A program made the translations under genes and the position numbers. The notes beneath the pieces are model-generated. The model was not told the DNA's origin, made no database searches, and was given only the letters and a program-made list of their open reading frames with translations. Below are positions 23,193 through 34,763 of a stretch of 64,000 nucleotides of DNA, in pieces. How positions within the stretch are numbered: the first letter of the stretch is position 1; each line of letters opens with the position of its first letter. Source of the DNA: Calonectria ilicicola (lineage: Eukaryota > Ascomycota > Sordariomycetes > Hypocreales > Nectriaceae); NCBI GenBank assembly GCA_020809705.1, contig CP085827.1:1984001-2048000 (forward strand). The letters run 5' to 3'.

Positions 23193-23808
23193 TTAGAAGA
23201 ACGATATCTTGGAAGACACTAGGCCACCTTCATTGATCCCGTGTCTCAACCCCCTTGATTTCTCTACCACTGAATTCATCTCCGCGACCATGTTACCACG
23301 AATCCTAAACTCTTTGGTAACAGGCTCTATGTGTTGAGATTTCGATTTCTTCAGATGTAAACGTGCTCCTTTGAGGTTAGCGGTGGAAATCCATTCTTCA
23401 TTTTTGCAGTTTTCGTCGAATTCATCTGGCTTGCGAAGTTTAGGCCATAAGACTTTGAGAAGTAGATATTGGCGCATCTCGATCTAGGCCACCGTACATT
23501 ACGGATGTTCCTACTTAGGAACTGGAATCCACACCGGTAATTGCGAGCATCGCGATTATTGACTTATCTTTTGGCCGGATGGGCTAAGGGACGTAATGGG
23601 AAGTGTGGATCCTTACACTATGTGCCATAGCGACTAAATAGATTAAGGTCAATACTAAATGTTTAAGTGCATCAGAAACGGTACATTAACAACTCACGGT
23701 TTCCTCTCGTAATAGAATATTTGCCTCGTGTCTTACAATCCGCACCGATTTGAGAGCAGTCGCCGGAAGCTCTCTGGGACAGTAGGATTCGAACTTGTAC
23801 TCAGACAT
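23193..23808 (-). CDS. Small hypothetical protein (tentative)
   Basis: Two-exon model on the minus strand: 23698-23808 and 23193-23483, 133 residues. Exon 1 starts with an ATG and ends at a GTGAGT donor in phase 0. Exon 2 starts after CCTAG and runs open to a TAA. The product is Lys/Glu-rich and has no signal peptide or membrane segment. I recognise no domain. The 214-nt intron is longer than usual here, so the join is uncertain. Exon 2 alone could start at its own ATG (23477) for 94 residues. It may be a fragment of a larger decayed gene. Confidence 0.38.
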
Positions 23809-25531
23809 CCTGGTGGTGGTAAAGGACGCTTGGTGTGATGTTGAAACCTCAACGGGAAATTTTAGCTCTTATTATCTTGAATTCAAACAAAGAAAAAGAG
23901 GGATAGGAAAATCGTCTATAACATGATTACATTCGTCAAAGACGAATTGCTTGGCCTGTTCATCCGAAAAGTCTTCGCTCTATCCGTGTGCGCCTCATTT
24001 CTTTGTATCAGAAATATGTAGCTCTCAATTTCTCGTTCGCTTTTTCCGGACAAAGAACTACAACCCCAAAACTAATATTAAACGACCACAATCCAAGTTC
24101 AGTATCATATATGGATACGGGAACATGGGAACGAAGAAACACTCGAAGAAAAACGTCCTCACGCCCACTTTTGATATGCGCTCACAATCGAAGTCAGCTA
24201 CTGAACACTCTGACCCGAACTACTTGCGTGGCATTGTTTGGAATCTTTTATCTAATCCTAAGGGGTTGCGAAGCTTGGGGGGGATCTAAACCCATGTACC
24301 GAGGGTTATTGACGCCGCCGCAAAGAATAGCAGCCGATGCGAGGACATGTATTCCATTGCAGTAGAATCTAGCAATGATGCGAATTAGGTCGGAAGGTAT
24401 TCTTTAGCTGTATCTCATGTTGCTTAAATGGTCAATAAATTCCATCCATTTACTCAGAATGAATTTTATGCGTGGTTGTTCATGTTGAAACCGATGGCTG
24501 TAATCGCGGGCGCCGTGGGTGGTAGGAGCTTAACTCTGTAAATTGAAATAAATTTTACTACAATACAACCCTTGAAAGATTGTCACCTCTCTACTTTTTC
24601 TTACTATTTTCTTTTGAGAGGCTTAATAAGGAAAAAAATATATAAATAAAAATAAATTAAATATATAATTTTATTTTATTTATTATTGTTTATTTCTAAG
24701 CATTAGCTTAATATTTTGAGTAGTTAAGTTCTGTGATGCCTTATTGGAAAATGTCACTGAGGTACAATCTTTTAGGGGTTGTATTGTATGCTTGAGGGTT
24801 TTTTCCGAATATTTCAATCACAACTAGTGTGCAAGAGGTCTTTTCTGATCCGCTGGAAGACAATACTAACAACATGTCGAAGGTGCTCTCTTGGTTGCTT
24901 TGGTTGCGTTGTACGACCAAATGACAACTCTAGCTTCAGCTAGGGTCGTTGCAGCCCGGTCGGAGCTGAATAGCGCGAATGGGACTGGAGATGCCCGCGA
25001 TCTCTAATTTTCCATTAAATCTGGATGCCAAAATATTGCCTTTAGCGCCAGTGCTTCTGACCAGAGAACTGAGTGGCAAATGGCAGCGTTTCTGAAGTGT
25101 CTGGGTGTGGCATCTTGATTGATGGTCCCGAACAATCCTATAGGGTACCAAATAAATGCAAAAGCGGAGGTCATATTATGAACAGACATTTCAATCCCGC
25201 TAATTAATCAGCGATTAAGCCTAAATAAATTAATGCGTTCATGAGCACTGTCCAGCATGATCGCAATCGCAGGTGTCCGTTGCAGGCTGACACAGCCCCT
25301 AGAAATGCTGCTCCCCACCGCCCAGGTCTTGGCTGTCACAGCCCCGCTGTCGACGTCAGGTGGCTGGCTGTATGGGCTCACAAGTGTTCCGCACCTGACC
25401 TCATCTCATAATTGTCTTCACGACTCATCGATAAGCCAGCTTGGCTAGCTGTGTATAAATATCGGATAACACACGACACATACTCGCGATTTCATTGTAA
25501 ATACCGCAAACTGTAGAACCAGCGCCGGCAA
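23809..25531. other. Gene-poor, partly AT-rich stretch at the accessory/core boundary
   Basis: 1.7 kb without a supported gene. A block at about 24590-24720 is almost entirely A/T. A 61-codon ATG frame on the minus strand (25004-25189, with IWYPIGLFG) looks protein-like but isolated. The end holds the promoter of the next gene. Confidence 0.5.
25454..25460 (+). promoter_or_regulatory. TATA box of the abscission-checkpoint-like gene
   Basis: TATAAAT, 78 bases before the start codon at 25532. Confidence 0.5.
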
Positions 25532-26724
25532 ATGACTGATCCCGTCGACAAATCCCTCCTCGATCGCCTTCAGGCCCTGCGAGGGGGCAGCAGCTCAAGC
25601 TCAGCTAGGAATACACCCATAAAGTATAGACATGACGGCGCTTGCTTTGTGTTGAACGAAACTGCGCTAACACCTCTATTAGGATCTCAATAGACCCAAT
25701 AGAGCGACGGAGGACTCCAACAAGGGAGGAGGCCCTCGCCGCCCGGCTCAAGTCACTGCGAGATCAAGATGATGCACCACCAGCAAAATCATCTCCTACC
25801 GCAAATAAATCATCCCCTACTCTAGCCCAACCTAGTGCGAAATCTGTATCGGTGAAATCTGCGCCACCAGAGAAGCCTGCAAGCCCAGATGATGAGGACG
25901 ACATTGATGCTGCGTTCCAGACTGATGACCACATTCTTGAAGAGCTACTGGGTGACGTTGGCGCCGATGAGGGCTTCCATGTCGAGCCCAGCGATGCTCA
26001 AGTTAAAGCACTCTTGGAGGAGCTCGCCGACTCAATCCCGAAGGATGAAGATGATGATGCCAACAAAGCCGTGTCGGAGGAGAGAGAGATAGACCCAGAT
26101 GACTCGGAGGACGAGGGCATGAAGCGTGAAGTCGACGACGTCCTCGCTAGGTTCCGCGATGAGCTCGAAATCGAGGCAGCACACTCCAAAGACGACCCCC
26201 CAGATACTGAATCCCAGGACGTCCCTGATGCATCTAAACCACTTCCTTCCATCGAAAACGACTCGGGCTTCTCCCTTCCGGACCTCCCCTCAGATCTTGC
26301 AGACCTCCCACCCCCGGAGCGCACTGCCCGTGCGGCCAGCACCGACCTTGACGACCTGACGGCACGCATGGCCGCTCTGCGCAGCTCCAGCGTGCCAAGC
26401 AACACAAACAGCGACGGCGTGCTCAATCTCCCGGACGTGCCGACGGGCCTACCGTCCAAATCAAAAACCCAAGGCAAGAACTTCAAGCGCTTGACCTCAC
26501 GTACCAACTACACCGACGACGATGTGGACAGCTGGTGCACCGTGTGCCTCGAAGATGCCACACTACGGTGTTTGGGCTGCGACGACGACGTGTACTGCGC
26601 GCGATGCTGGCGAGAGATGCACATTGGGCCGCAAGCCAGCTTTGACGACCGTAGCCACAGGGCCGTGCAGTTTACGCGAGACAAGAAGCAGGAGAAGAGA
26701 AAAGTGGCCATCGGAGCCTCGTAA
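25532..26724 (+). CDS. Abscission/NoCut checkpoint regulator-like (ZFYVE19/ANCHR-type) zinc-finger protein
   Basis: Exons 25532-25623 and 25683-26724 (59-nt intron) give 377 residues. The C-terminal zinc finger (residues 316-356) has Cys316, Cys319, Cys327, Cys330, Cys336 and Cys339 with His344 and His356, a B-box/FYVE-related pattern with WCTVC and YCARCWREMH. The middle is acidic and Ser/Pro-rich, and the region about residues 60-260 has repeated amphipathic ELLGDV, ALLEELAD and DVLARFRDEL helices like the MIT-interacting motifs that bind VPS4/ESCRT. In animals ANCHR holds VPS4 at the midbody until chromatin clears. A similar cytokinesis or ESCRT role in fungi is inference. It is convergent with the LMBD1-like gene, 231 bases away. 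Confidence 0.88.
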
Positions 26725-26955
26725 CGCAAAAGCAAATCAAATTCCAGGTCATTCTGTTATCCCTTATACCATGCTATGTGACAAAAGCCTCCTGCTCCGC
26801 AAACACAAAATGCAAATCGCACAACGCATACCCAAATATGTGCCCAAAATCCCAGCTCCAACTCCGAACCCAAGCCTGTCCGTAGCTATATGTGTTATGA
26901 AACCAAATGCGCCATTTGCGCATTCCTCCGTTTATTTCCCGCCCGAATGTCTGCA

Positions 26956-28743
26956 TCAAACTCCTGTGGATCGTGACCCATTCCTACCGTTGCTCCCTGA
27001 GCTGGCGCTAGACCCGGCCTTGCCCCTAACGTCCTGCCATGTAGCGCCAAACCGCCTTCCAGTGGTAGCAAGCAGGCTCTCTTCCTCGTCAGCCTCGGCT
27101 TGCTCGTCAAGTTCGGACAGATTGAGCCTGGGTGTGCGGAAAATACTTGTAATAAAGACAAGAAGGAACACAGCCAGGAAAGCAAACTGCGCCCAAAAGT
27201 CGACAAGACCGAAGAAGGGCCATGTAATTGTGATTCGGTTCAAAAACGTTGACATCATGGAAGGAGTGCAAACATCCTTGGCAAACTTGTGCTTGAGCAC
27301 CTCTGAACAAGGCTGAATAAGATCCTTGTGATCTCGGCAGTTGGGCTGAAGACCTGGCAGGGAGGGTTCGTTTGCGCAAAAGGTCTGTGTTCCGTAGATG
27401 GAATACTGAGGGGCAACCATCATGGCGAGTCCATAGTTAGTGGCAAGGATAATGAGGCCCAGCATAACTGTCGCAATGAGAAGGGCTTGGGGAGCTGTTC
27501 GGCCCCTGCGAATCTGGAAGATGCGCACCCAGAGGAACCGGATGCCGACCGTTGCGACACCCGAGATGGAGCTGCTGAAGAAAAACAGCACCAGGAGAGC
27601 CATCAGGATATAGTCAACAGGGAAGACCTTGGCTGTCTTAACAAAAATGAAGTTCATGGGCTGGAAGACATGGATCTGGCCCAGAATGTAGCCACACTTC
27701 TGCTTGCAAATGGAATTCTTCGCCTTGTCAATGCCCGTGATGAGCATGGAGACCCAGATGAGGACGGAGAGAGCAAGCAGCAGAATACCACCAAGCATCT
27801 TGATGGGACGGAACAATGCACAAAGCTTGAGCCAAAATTGGTAAATGCTGCTTTTTCCTTCTCCCAGGGCCTCCGCTGCCAAGCGCTCTCGGCGCACCAA
27901 GGTCTGCTCTTCCCTGACCAAAGCATCCAGTTCTCGCCTGTCTTTTCGCGACATGCTATCATGGCGACCAGCATTGCGCATTTCGAGCTGTCGTTGACGT
28001 TCGCGATTCTGTTCAAGTTGCGATGCGGTTGTCTCGGATAGTTGCGGGGCGGAAATCGAGGGCGCCGATTTAATGAAAGAGATGGGGAGTAGAGCAAGAC
28101 CGGCGCCGGTATAGACAACGTAGAGTAGGGTTCCAAGTGTTACAAGAAGGCCGAGGGCAAAAGTCAACGCCTTTTCGCCGTGGTTCTGCGCAATGAGTTT
28201 CTTGAAATAGTCAAGATCCCAATGGGCTTGCGAGTCATCGCCCGCAGCAGGGACGAAGAAACCGAGCAGGAACAGTATCACCACGAAGGCAACGAAGAAG
28301 ATGGTGTATTTCGCCGAAGCCCAGAATCGGCTAGCAAGGGTGCGACCTTCCTCGACTTCAACCTCATCATATTCCTCATGCCAGAAGTAGGCGAAGGGAA
28401 TGATGACAAGACAAAGCAAGGTATCGAAGCTGTAAAGAGAGTAATAGACAATCTTGAGGGTCAAGAGGATCTCGTCGATACGTTCGGGAGTGGCCCAGTC
28501 TTTCTTGGCACCAAGCGCGGAAGAGTTGGTCGCGGAAACGAGGGCAATATCGACGGGGAGAAGGAGGACGGTCGCGAGAAGAGAGGTCAAGCTGACAATG
28601 GCAACGATGCTGACAACGGCGGATCGATCTCGGGGCGTTTGCCAGGTGAAGGTGGTGATGATGGCGGCGACTAGGCAGAGGGTGACAGCGACGCCATAGG
28701 CAACCCAGATAAGACTGGTCTGGACGAGACCTGCCGCGGCCAT
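26956..28743 (-). CDS. LMBR1-family membrane protein, probable lysosomal/vacuolar cobalamin transporter
   Basis: Single exon, 595 residues. The ATG at 28743 ([11 protein letters not shown]) directly precedes the first membrane segment; the frame is open further upstream but only from non-ATG codons. About nine hydrophobic segments are visible, with a charged cytosolic loop (about residues 285-330, rich in ER/RR) in the middle, as in the LMBD1 family (PF04791). Fungal members of about 580 residues are annotated as lysosomal cobalamin transporters by homology to human LMBRD1. Since fungi hardly use B12, the real role may be vacuolar trafficking. The C-terminus is Ser/Gly-rich and acidic ([10 protein letters not shown]). 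The upstream region is shared with CFT1. Confidence 0.92.
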   Translation of the reverse strand: MAAAGLVQTSLIWVAYGVAVTLCLVAAIITTFTWQTPRDRSAVVSIVAIVSLTSLLATVLLLPVDIALVSATNSSALGAKKDWATPERIDEILLTLKIVYYSLYSFDTLLCLVIIPFAYFWHEEYDEVEVEEGRTLASRFWASAKYTIFFVAFVVILFLLGFFVPAAGDDSQAHWDLDYFKKLIAQNHGEKALTFALGLLVTLGTLLYVVYTGAGLALLPISFIKSAPSISAPQLSETTASQLEQNRERQRQLEMRNAGRHDSMSRKDRRELDALVREEQTLVRRERLAAEALGEGKSSIYQFWLKLCALFRPIKMLGGILLLALSVLIWVSMLITGIDKAKNSICKQKCGYILGQIHVFQPMNFIFVKTAKVFPVDYILMALLVLFFFSSSISGVATVGIRFLWVRIFQIRRGRTAPQALLIATVMLGLIILATNYGLAMMVAPQYSIYGTQTFCANEPSLPGLQPNCRDHKDLIQPCSEVLKHKFAKDVCTPSMMSTFLNRITITWPFFGLVDFWAQFAFLAVFLLVFITSIFRTPRLNLSELDEQAEADEEESLLATTGRRFGATWQDVRGKAGSSASSGSNGRNGSRSTGV

Positions 28744-29497
28744 GTTGAAGGCGGCGTCGGATCGTCGAGGAGCGGCGCGAATAATAATAGACGTCTCACG
28801 GGTCGATGCAAGGGTCGGCGAGATTTGCAGGAAGAAAAAACTGGGCGTCAAGGCGAACCGCTTTTTGTTATTTGTGCGATCTGATAGCCGAGCTCCGAGC
28901 TTGGAGCTTAAGATGCGATACGAGACCTAAAACATTTGGTGTGCAGGGACGCGTTGGAAAGTGACGTCGCCTTTAGGCATGAAAGCCAGACGAGTGTCGG
29001 TGAGGGCGTAAAAAAGACAAAAAAGTATGCTGTCAATGCACTATTCACAAGCATTGGCAAGGCGAGGGCAGTAATGTAGGCATCCCCAGGACTATATGGA
29101 CCAGCAGGCGTGTGTTTTCGTGACGCAATCGATTGGGCTTCTGCCAGGAATCGAGACAAGTGGATGCGACGCTAAAAACACCCCTGACGCATTAAGCTAG
29201 GCCACGCCTACTAGTGCCCTTCGATTTGCTTGCTGGGGCGTCGTCCTAGGTACCACAAGGCCTGGACTGGAGCCTCTGAGACCCCACTGGAGCCTCAGAA
29301 GGTACCTGGAGCAACAACGACGACGCGCCGGAGGCCGGAAGCTGTTTGATCCGGCAAGAAGCTCGAGCCTGGAGGTTTCGCGACATGCAACAAAGCTGCA
29401 GCTATTGCGGCGACAACATCGAACCAGTCAACGGCGAATACCAATTCCTACAGAGCTCGAGCTCAATCTTCCTCCGCGAAAGCATGGTCTTGCAGAC
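28744..29497. promoter_or_regulatory. Divergent promoter region, LMBD1-like gene and CFT1
   Basis: 754 bases between two start codons facing away from each other. It contains an 11-bp direct repeat, ACTGGAGCCTC, at 29266-29276 and 29286-29296, start to start exactly 20 bases, flanked by GGTACC at 29249-29254 and 29301-29306. These may be bound by a shared factor. Confidence 0.45.
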
Positions 29498-32400
29498 ATG
29501 CAGGCCTACACCGAGCTCGCGGCTCCCTCAGCCGTCACCCACTCCTTGAGCTTGCCTCTCACCTCGGCCACCGCCACCAACCTCGTTGTCGCAAAGGGCT
29601 CGCTGCTCCAAATCTTTACCACAAAGGCCATATCAGCGGAGTTTGATGTTCAAAACCAATCTTCACAGGCCCCCAAAGCCGAGCCAGAGTTCGATTTGAG
29701 AGCGAACGACGATGACGGCCTCGAATCATCCTTTCTTGGCGGGGAGTCGATGCTGGTGCGCACCGACCGAACAAACAACACCAAGCTCGTGCTGGTCACC
29801 GAGATTCCCCTAGCTGGCGCCATCAGCGGTCTGGCCAGACTAAAGATCAAAAATACGAAATCCGGAGGCGAGGCGCTCCTTCTGGCGTACAAGGCTGCTA
29901 AGATGTGCCTTGCAGAATGGGATCCAGAAAAGAGCACGCTCGAGACGATTTCGATCCACTACTACGAGAAGGATGAGCTGCAGGGCGCGCCATGGGAGGT
30001 GCCTTTTGGCGAGTATCCCAACTACCTCGAGGCTGATCCCGGTAGCAGATGTGCCGCCTTCAAGTTCGGATCGCGAAACCTCGCCATCCTTCCGTTTCGG
30101 CAGTCGGAAGAGGACTTGGAGATGGACGATTGGGATGAGGATCTCGACGGACCGCGACCCGTCAAGGAGCCTACTACAGTCGCCAATGGAGATAGCGACA
30201 GTCTAGAAGCAGCATATACACCTTCTTTTGTCCTTCGTCTCCCTCTGCTAGATCCCAGTCTGCTCCACCCCGTGCACTTCGCCTTTCTGCATGAGTATAG
30301 AGAGCCCACATTTGGTATCCTGTCGTCAAGTCAATCATGCGCCCACTCCTTAGGCCAGAAAGACCACATCACCTACAAGGTCTTTACTCTAGACCTGCAA
30401 CAGCGTGCCTCGACTACCATCCTCTCAGTTACAGACCTTCCGAGGGATCTGTTTCGCGTCATTGCCCTACCTACACCGGTGGGGGGCGCTCTCTTGGTTG
30501 GTCAAAATGAGTTGATCCATGTCGACCAGTCTGGTAAGGCCAATGGTGTCGCAGTGAACGCGATGGCAAAGCAAATCACATCCTTTAGCCTGACGGATCA
30601 AGCCGACCTGGGCCTGCGCCTGGAGGGGTGCACCATTGAACAACTTCAAATAGAAAACGGAGAGCTTTTGTTGATTCTAAACGATGGTCGGTTGGGTATC
30701 GTATCTTTCCGCATTGACGGCCGTACTGTTTCGGGGATTAGCATCAAACTAGTCCCCGTCGAGAGTGGAGGGAACCTTGTCAAGAGCCGGGCATCATGCA
30801 CGTCGAAACTAGGGAAAACAACCATGTTTATTGGAAGTGAGACCGGAGATCCTGTCGTCTTGGGGTGGTCTAGGAAACAAGGACAAGAGAAGCGCCGCAA
30901 GGCCCGAGTTATTGACCCAGATTTGGCCTTGGACGTGGAGGACTTGGACCTTGACGACGATGAAGATGACGAAGACGACGATCTATATGGCACCGAGTCT
31001 GCGGCTGTAAAACAGCCTCAGGCCCTTAATGGAACAGGCAAATCGGGCGAGCTCAACTTCCGCATCCACGATACCCTACTCAGCATCGCCCCAATCCAGG
31101 ATTTTACGAGCGGCAAGGCCTCTTTCCTCCCAGACAGTGAAGACGCCAAAAATTCGAATGGGGTTGTGGCCGATTTACAGCTTGCTTGTGCCGTTGGCCG
31201 TGGCAATGCCGGCTCGCTTGCTATTATAAACCGTAGCATCCAACCCAAGATTGTTGGGCGCTTTGAGTTTCCTGAAGCACGTGGGTTCTGGACCATGTCT
31301 GTTAAGAAGCCAATCCCCAAATCGCTTGGCGCCAATGTGGCTGCTGACAGCGACTATGAGACGTTTGGCCAGTATGACAAGTTTATGATTGTGGCCAAGG
31401 TGGACCTCGACGGTTATGAGACGTCGGATGTGTACGCACTAACGGCCGCTGGTTTCGAGACACTCAAGGAGACTGAGTTTGATCCGGCAGCTGGGTTTAC
31501 TGTTGAGGCCGGGACAATGGGCAAGCAGATGAGAATTATTCAGGTGCTCAAGTCTGAGGTGCGGTCCTACGACGGAGGTAAGTTTGATTAGTGGTTATTT
31601 GCGACTAGGAAATGGTTCACTAACCAGCCTTAGATCTTGGGCTAATTCAGATTCTACCAATGCTCGACGAGGAGACTGGTGCAGAGCCAAGAGTCACCGG
31701 CGCCAGTATTGCAGACCCCTATCTATTGCTCATCCGGGATGACAGTAGCGCCTTTATTGCCCAGATCGACAGCAACAATGAGCTCGAAGAGATTGAAAAG
31801 ACTGACAACCTTCTCTTGACTACCAAATGGCAAGCCGGATGCCTGTATACCGATACAAAGGGCACGTTTAAAACCATCCCAAACGACAAGAGTGCGGAAA
31901 CTGAGGGCGAAGTTAAGATAATGATGTTCTTGCTGAGCTCAACTGGAGCCCTTTATGTGCGTTGAAGACCCACTGACCTTGATCAAAGACGGAATTGCTA
32001 ACAGTTTATAGATATACGCTCTTCCTGATCTCTCAACGCCCGTCTATGTCACTGAGGGTCTATCTCATATTCCTCCCTTCCTCTCCCCTAATTATACCCT
32101 TCGTCGAGGCATGGCCCGCGAATCACTCCGCGAGATCATGGTTGCTGATCTTGGAGACGCCGTCTCACAATCCCCATACCTCATTGTAAGTTGGCTCCAG
32201 TGACGACGACATCCTGATACAAGTAACTGACTGGCTGACTGTTGCAGCTCCGCCACTCTACCGACGATCTCACCATCTATGAGCCCGTTCGTCACCAGCG
32301 TGAGGGTGTAGAGCCCTCACTCAAAGCATCCCTCTCTTTTAAGAAGTGTTCCAACGCGGCGTTGGCAACAACCCCGGTCGAGACCACGGGCGATGACACT

Positions 32401-34033
32401 GTTCAACAGACACGATTCGTTCCTCTCCGGGCGTGCGCTAACATTAACGGCTACAGCACAGTCTTCCTTCCTGGGCCATCTCCAAGCTTCGTCATCAAGT
32501 CCAGCAAGAGCATACCCCGTGTCATCGGCCTCCAAGGACTCGGCGTGCGAGGCATGAGCTCGTTCCACACGGAAGGCTGCGATAGGGGTTTCATTTATGC
32601 TGATAACGAGGGCATCGCTCGTGTCACTCAACTACCCCAAGACACAAACTTTACTGAGTTGGGCCTCTCGGTCAGAAAAGTGCCCTTGAATCAGGACGTG
32701 CGCGGAGTAGCATATCACGACCCCACAGGCACTTATATCGCAGGCTGCATGTCGTACGAACCCTTTGAGCTGCCTCGTGACGATGACTATCACAAAGAAT
32801 GGGCCAAAGAAACGGTTCCGTTCCCACCTACCATGGCGCGTGGCGTTCTCAAGCTCATCAGCCCCATCACCTGGACCGTCATCCACGATCTGGAGCTCGA
32901 GGCTTGTGAATCCATCGAGTGCATGAAGACTCTGCACTTGGAAGTCTCTGAGGAGACCAAGGAGCGCCGTATGCTCTTGGCCGTCGGCACGGCTGTCTCT
33001 AAGGGTGAGGACCTGCCTATCCGCGGCCGCGTCCATGTCTTTGACATTGTCACCGTCATCCCTGAGCCAGGCCGGCCTGAGACGAACAAACGCCTCAAGC
33101 TGATCGCCCGAGAAGACATCCCTCGTGGTGGCGTCACAGCACTGTCCGAGATTGGTGCACAGGGCCTCATGCTCGTAGCACAGGGCCAAAAGTGTATGGT
33201 TCGTGGTCTAAAGGAAGACGGATCTCTGCTGCCCGTGGCCTTCCTCGACATGAGCTGCCACGTTTCTAGTGCTCGCACGCTAGCCTCCACGGGGCTCTGT
33301 CTAATGGCTGATGCCTTTAAGGGGGTGTGGTTTGCAGGCTATACCGAAGAGCCCTACACGTTCAAGATCCTGGGTAAAAGTCACGGGCGACTGCCGTTGG
33401 TGGTGGCTGATTTCTTGCCCGACGGTGAAGACTTAGCCATTGTTGCCGCGGATGCGGATGGTGATTTACACATTCTCGACTTTAACCCCGAACGTAAGTA
33501 CAACCCTGATCGTGCTAATACACCATGCCGAATAAACTAACCATGCATCAATAGACCCCAAGTCTTTACAGGGTCACCTTCTGCTCCACCGCACCTCCTT
33601 CTCCGTCACCCCTAACCCTCCCTCATCAACTCTTCTCCTCCCGCGTACCCTGCCGCCCACTCATCCTACACCAGATTCGCCGCCGCACATCCTCCTGCTG
33701 GCCTCACCGTCGGGTCACTTATCGGCGCTGGTGCCACTCCCTGAAACTACATACCGCCGTCTCCTCTCCGTGACGAACCAGCTGCTCCCCGCGCTGGTTC
33801 CCCATGGCGGCCTCAACGCAAAGGCACACCGCCTGCCCGAGACGTCGCGCGCCGTTGGTGTCGAGACGGCTGCCGGTCGAACCATTGTCGACGGTGCCGT
33901 CCTGGCTCGCTGGGCTGAGCTCGCTGCCTCGAAGCGTGCTGAGATTGCCGGCAAGGGTGGATACGACGGCGTGGTAGAGTTGAGAGAGGAACTAGAGGCG
34001 CTGCTGGGGTGGAGTGGGTTGGCGTACTTTTAA
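29498..34033 (+). CDS. CFT1: Cleavage and polyadenylation factor subunit CFT1 (CPSF160)
   Basis: Five exons, 29498-31577, 31634-31956, 32012-32185, 32248-33493 and 33555-34033, code for 1433 residues, close to the usual 1350-1450. CFT1 is the scaffold of the cleavage and polyadenylation factor and helps recognise the poly(A) signal in pre-mRNA 3' ends in the nucleus. The sequence shows the MMS1-N/beta-propeller N-terminal half with an acidic loop (DLDLDDDEDDEDDD), the family motif QILPMLDEETGAEPRV after the first intron, the CPSF_A C-terminal domain (GRVHVFDIVTVIPEPGRPET), and a final HPKSLQGHLLLHR block. The ATG at 29498 (MQAYTELAAPS) matches the family start; the frame extends upstream only from a non-ATG codon. 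All introns are 55-62 nt. Confidence 0.96.
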
Positions 34034-34763
34034 AAAGAAAGAGCTTCTTGTCTGTATTTTTCTTAGGGAACGGGGCGGAGGAATCATGGCAGATGCAGCA
34101 TTGTTCGTGTTGTTTCACGCCCGGGAGTTGTCGAACATGGATGTTCACAAGCAACGTAGATTAGCAATGGCAGTTGGCCCCCGTATTTGCTGTAAGGATG
34201 GAAATAGAATAAAAAGTTCAATTGGCCTGCACATTTTTCATTGTTCTAAAAACTCCAATATCTATCACAGTACCAAAGTTGAAAAAAGCCTAAGTCGTCG
34301 TTTTTATTGAATCTCATACTGGCATATACAATTGAGATCATCTGACTGGTACGTGTGTACGAAGTTTCCTGTAATTTAAATAATACTTCATGACACATTC
34401 TGCTTTGTCCATGGCTCGACGTCCATGGCTCGACACATTGTCTAAAACCCAATGTACCAGTCACTATAGCATCTATCAACAATACATGGGGTCTTTGAAG
34501 GGAGCCGGTTGTAAATCAGAACCATCTCATCTCGATACATAAATCTGTTCCTGTACAGCGTTTTGCTGATTCCCATCCCATCAGCCCAAACAACGCTTGC
34601 CCAGGTATATCCATCTCTCTATCATTGCCAAGTCATATGCATTCTATGTACATTGTCCCAAAACCGGCTCGTCTGCGGTGAGGTCGCTTGCAAATAAATA
34701 AAGAAAAAACGCCAGTATCTCAAAACATTTGCGCTCGCAAAAAATCAACCAACATGTCCATTA
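34034..34763. other. Intergenic 3' region between convergent genes
   Basis: 730 bases between the 3' ends of CFT1 and the Pal1-type gene. AT-rich, with a perfect 14-bp tandem duplication at 34407-34434. No gene seen. Confidence 0.55.
34407..34434. repeat. 14-bp tandem duplication
   Basis: gtccatggctcgac occurs twice back to back without mismatch. Confidence 0.8.

Noticed and set aside
23780..23810. tRNA B-box-like GTTCGAATCC on the minus strand
   Set aside because: The flanking bases cannot form a T-stem or acceptor stem of a tRNA, and the stretch is better explained as coding for KFESYC in the small gene model.
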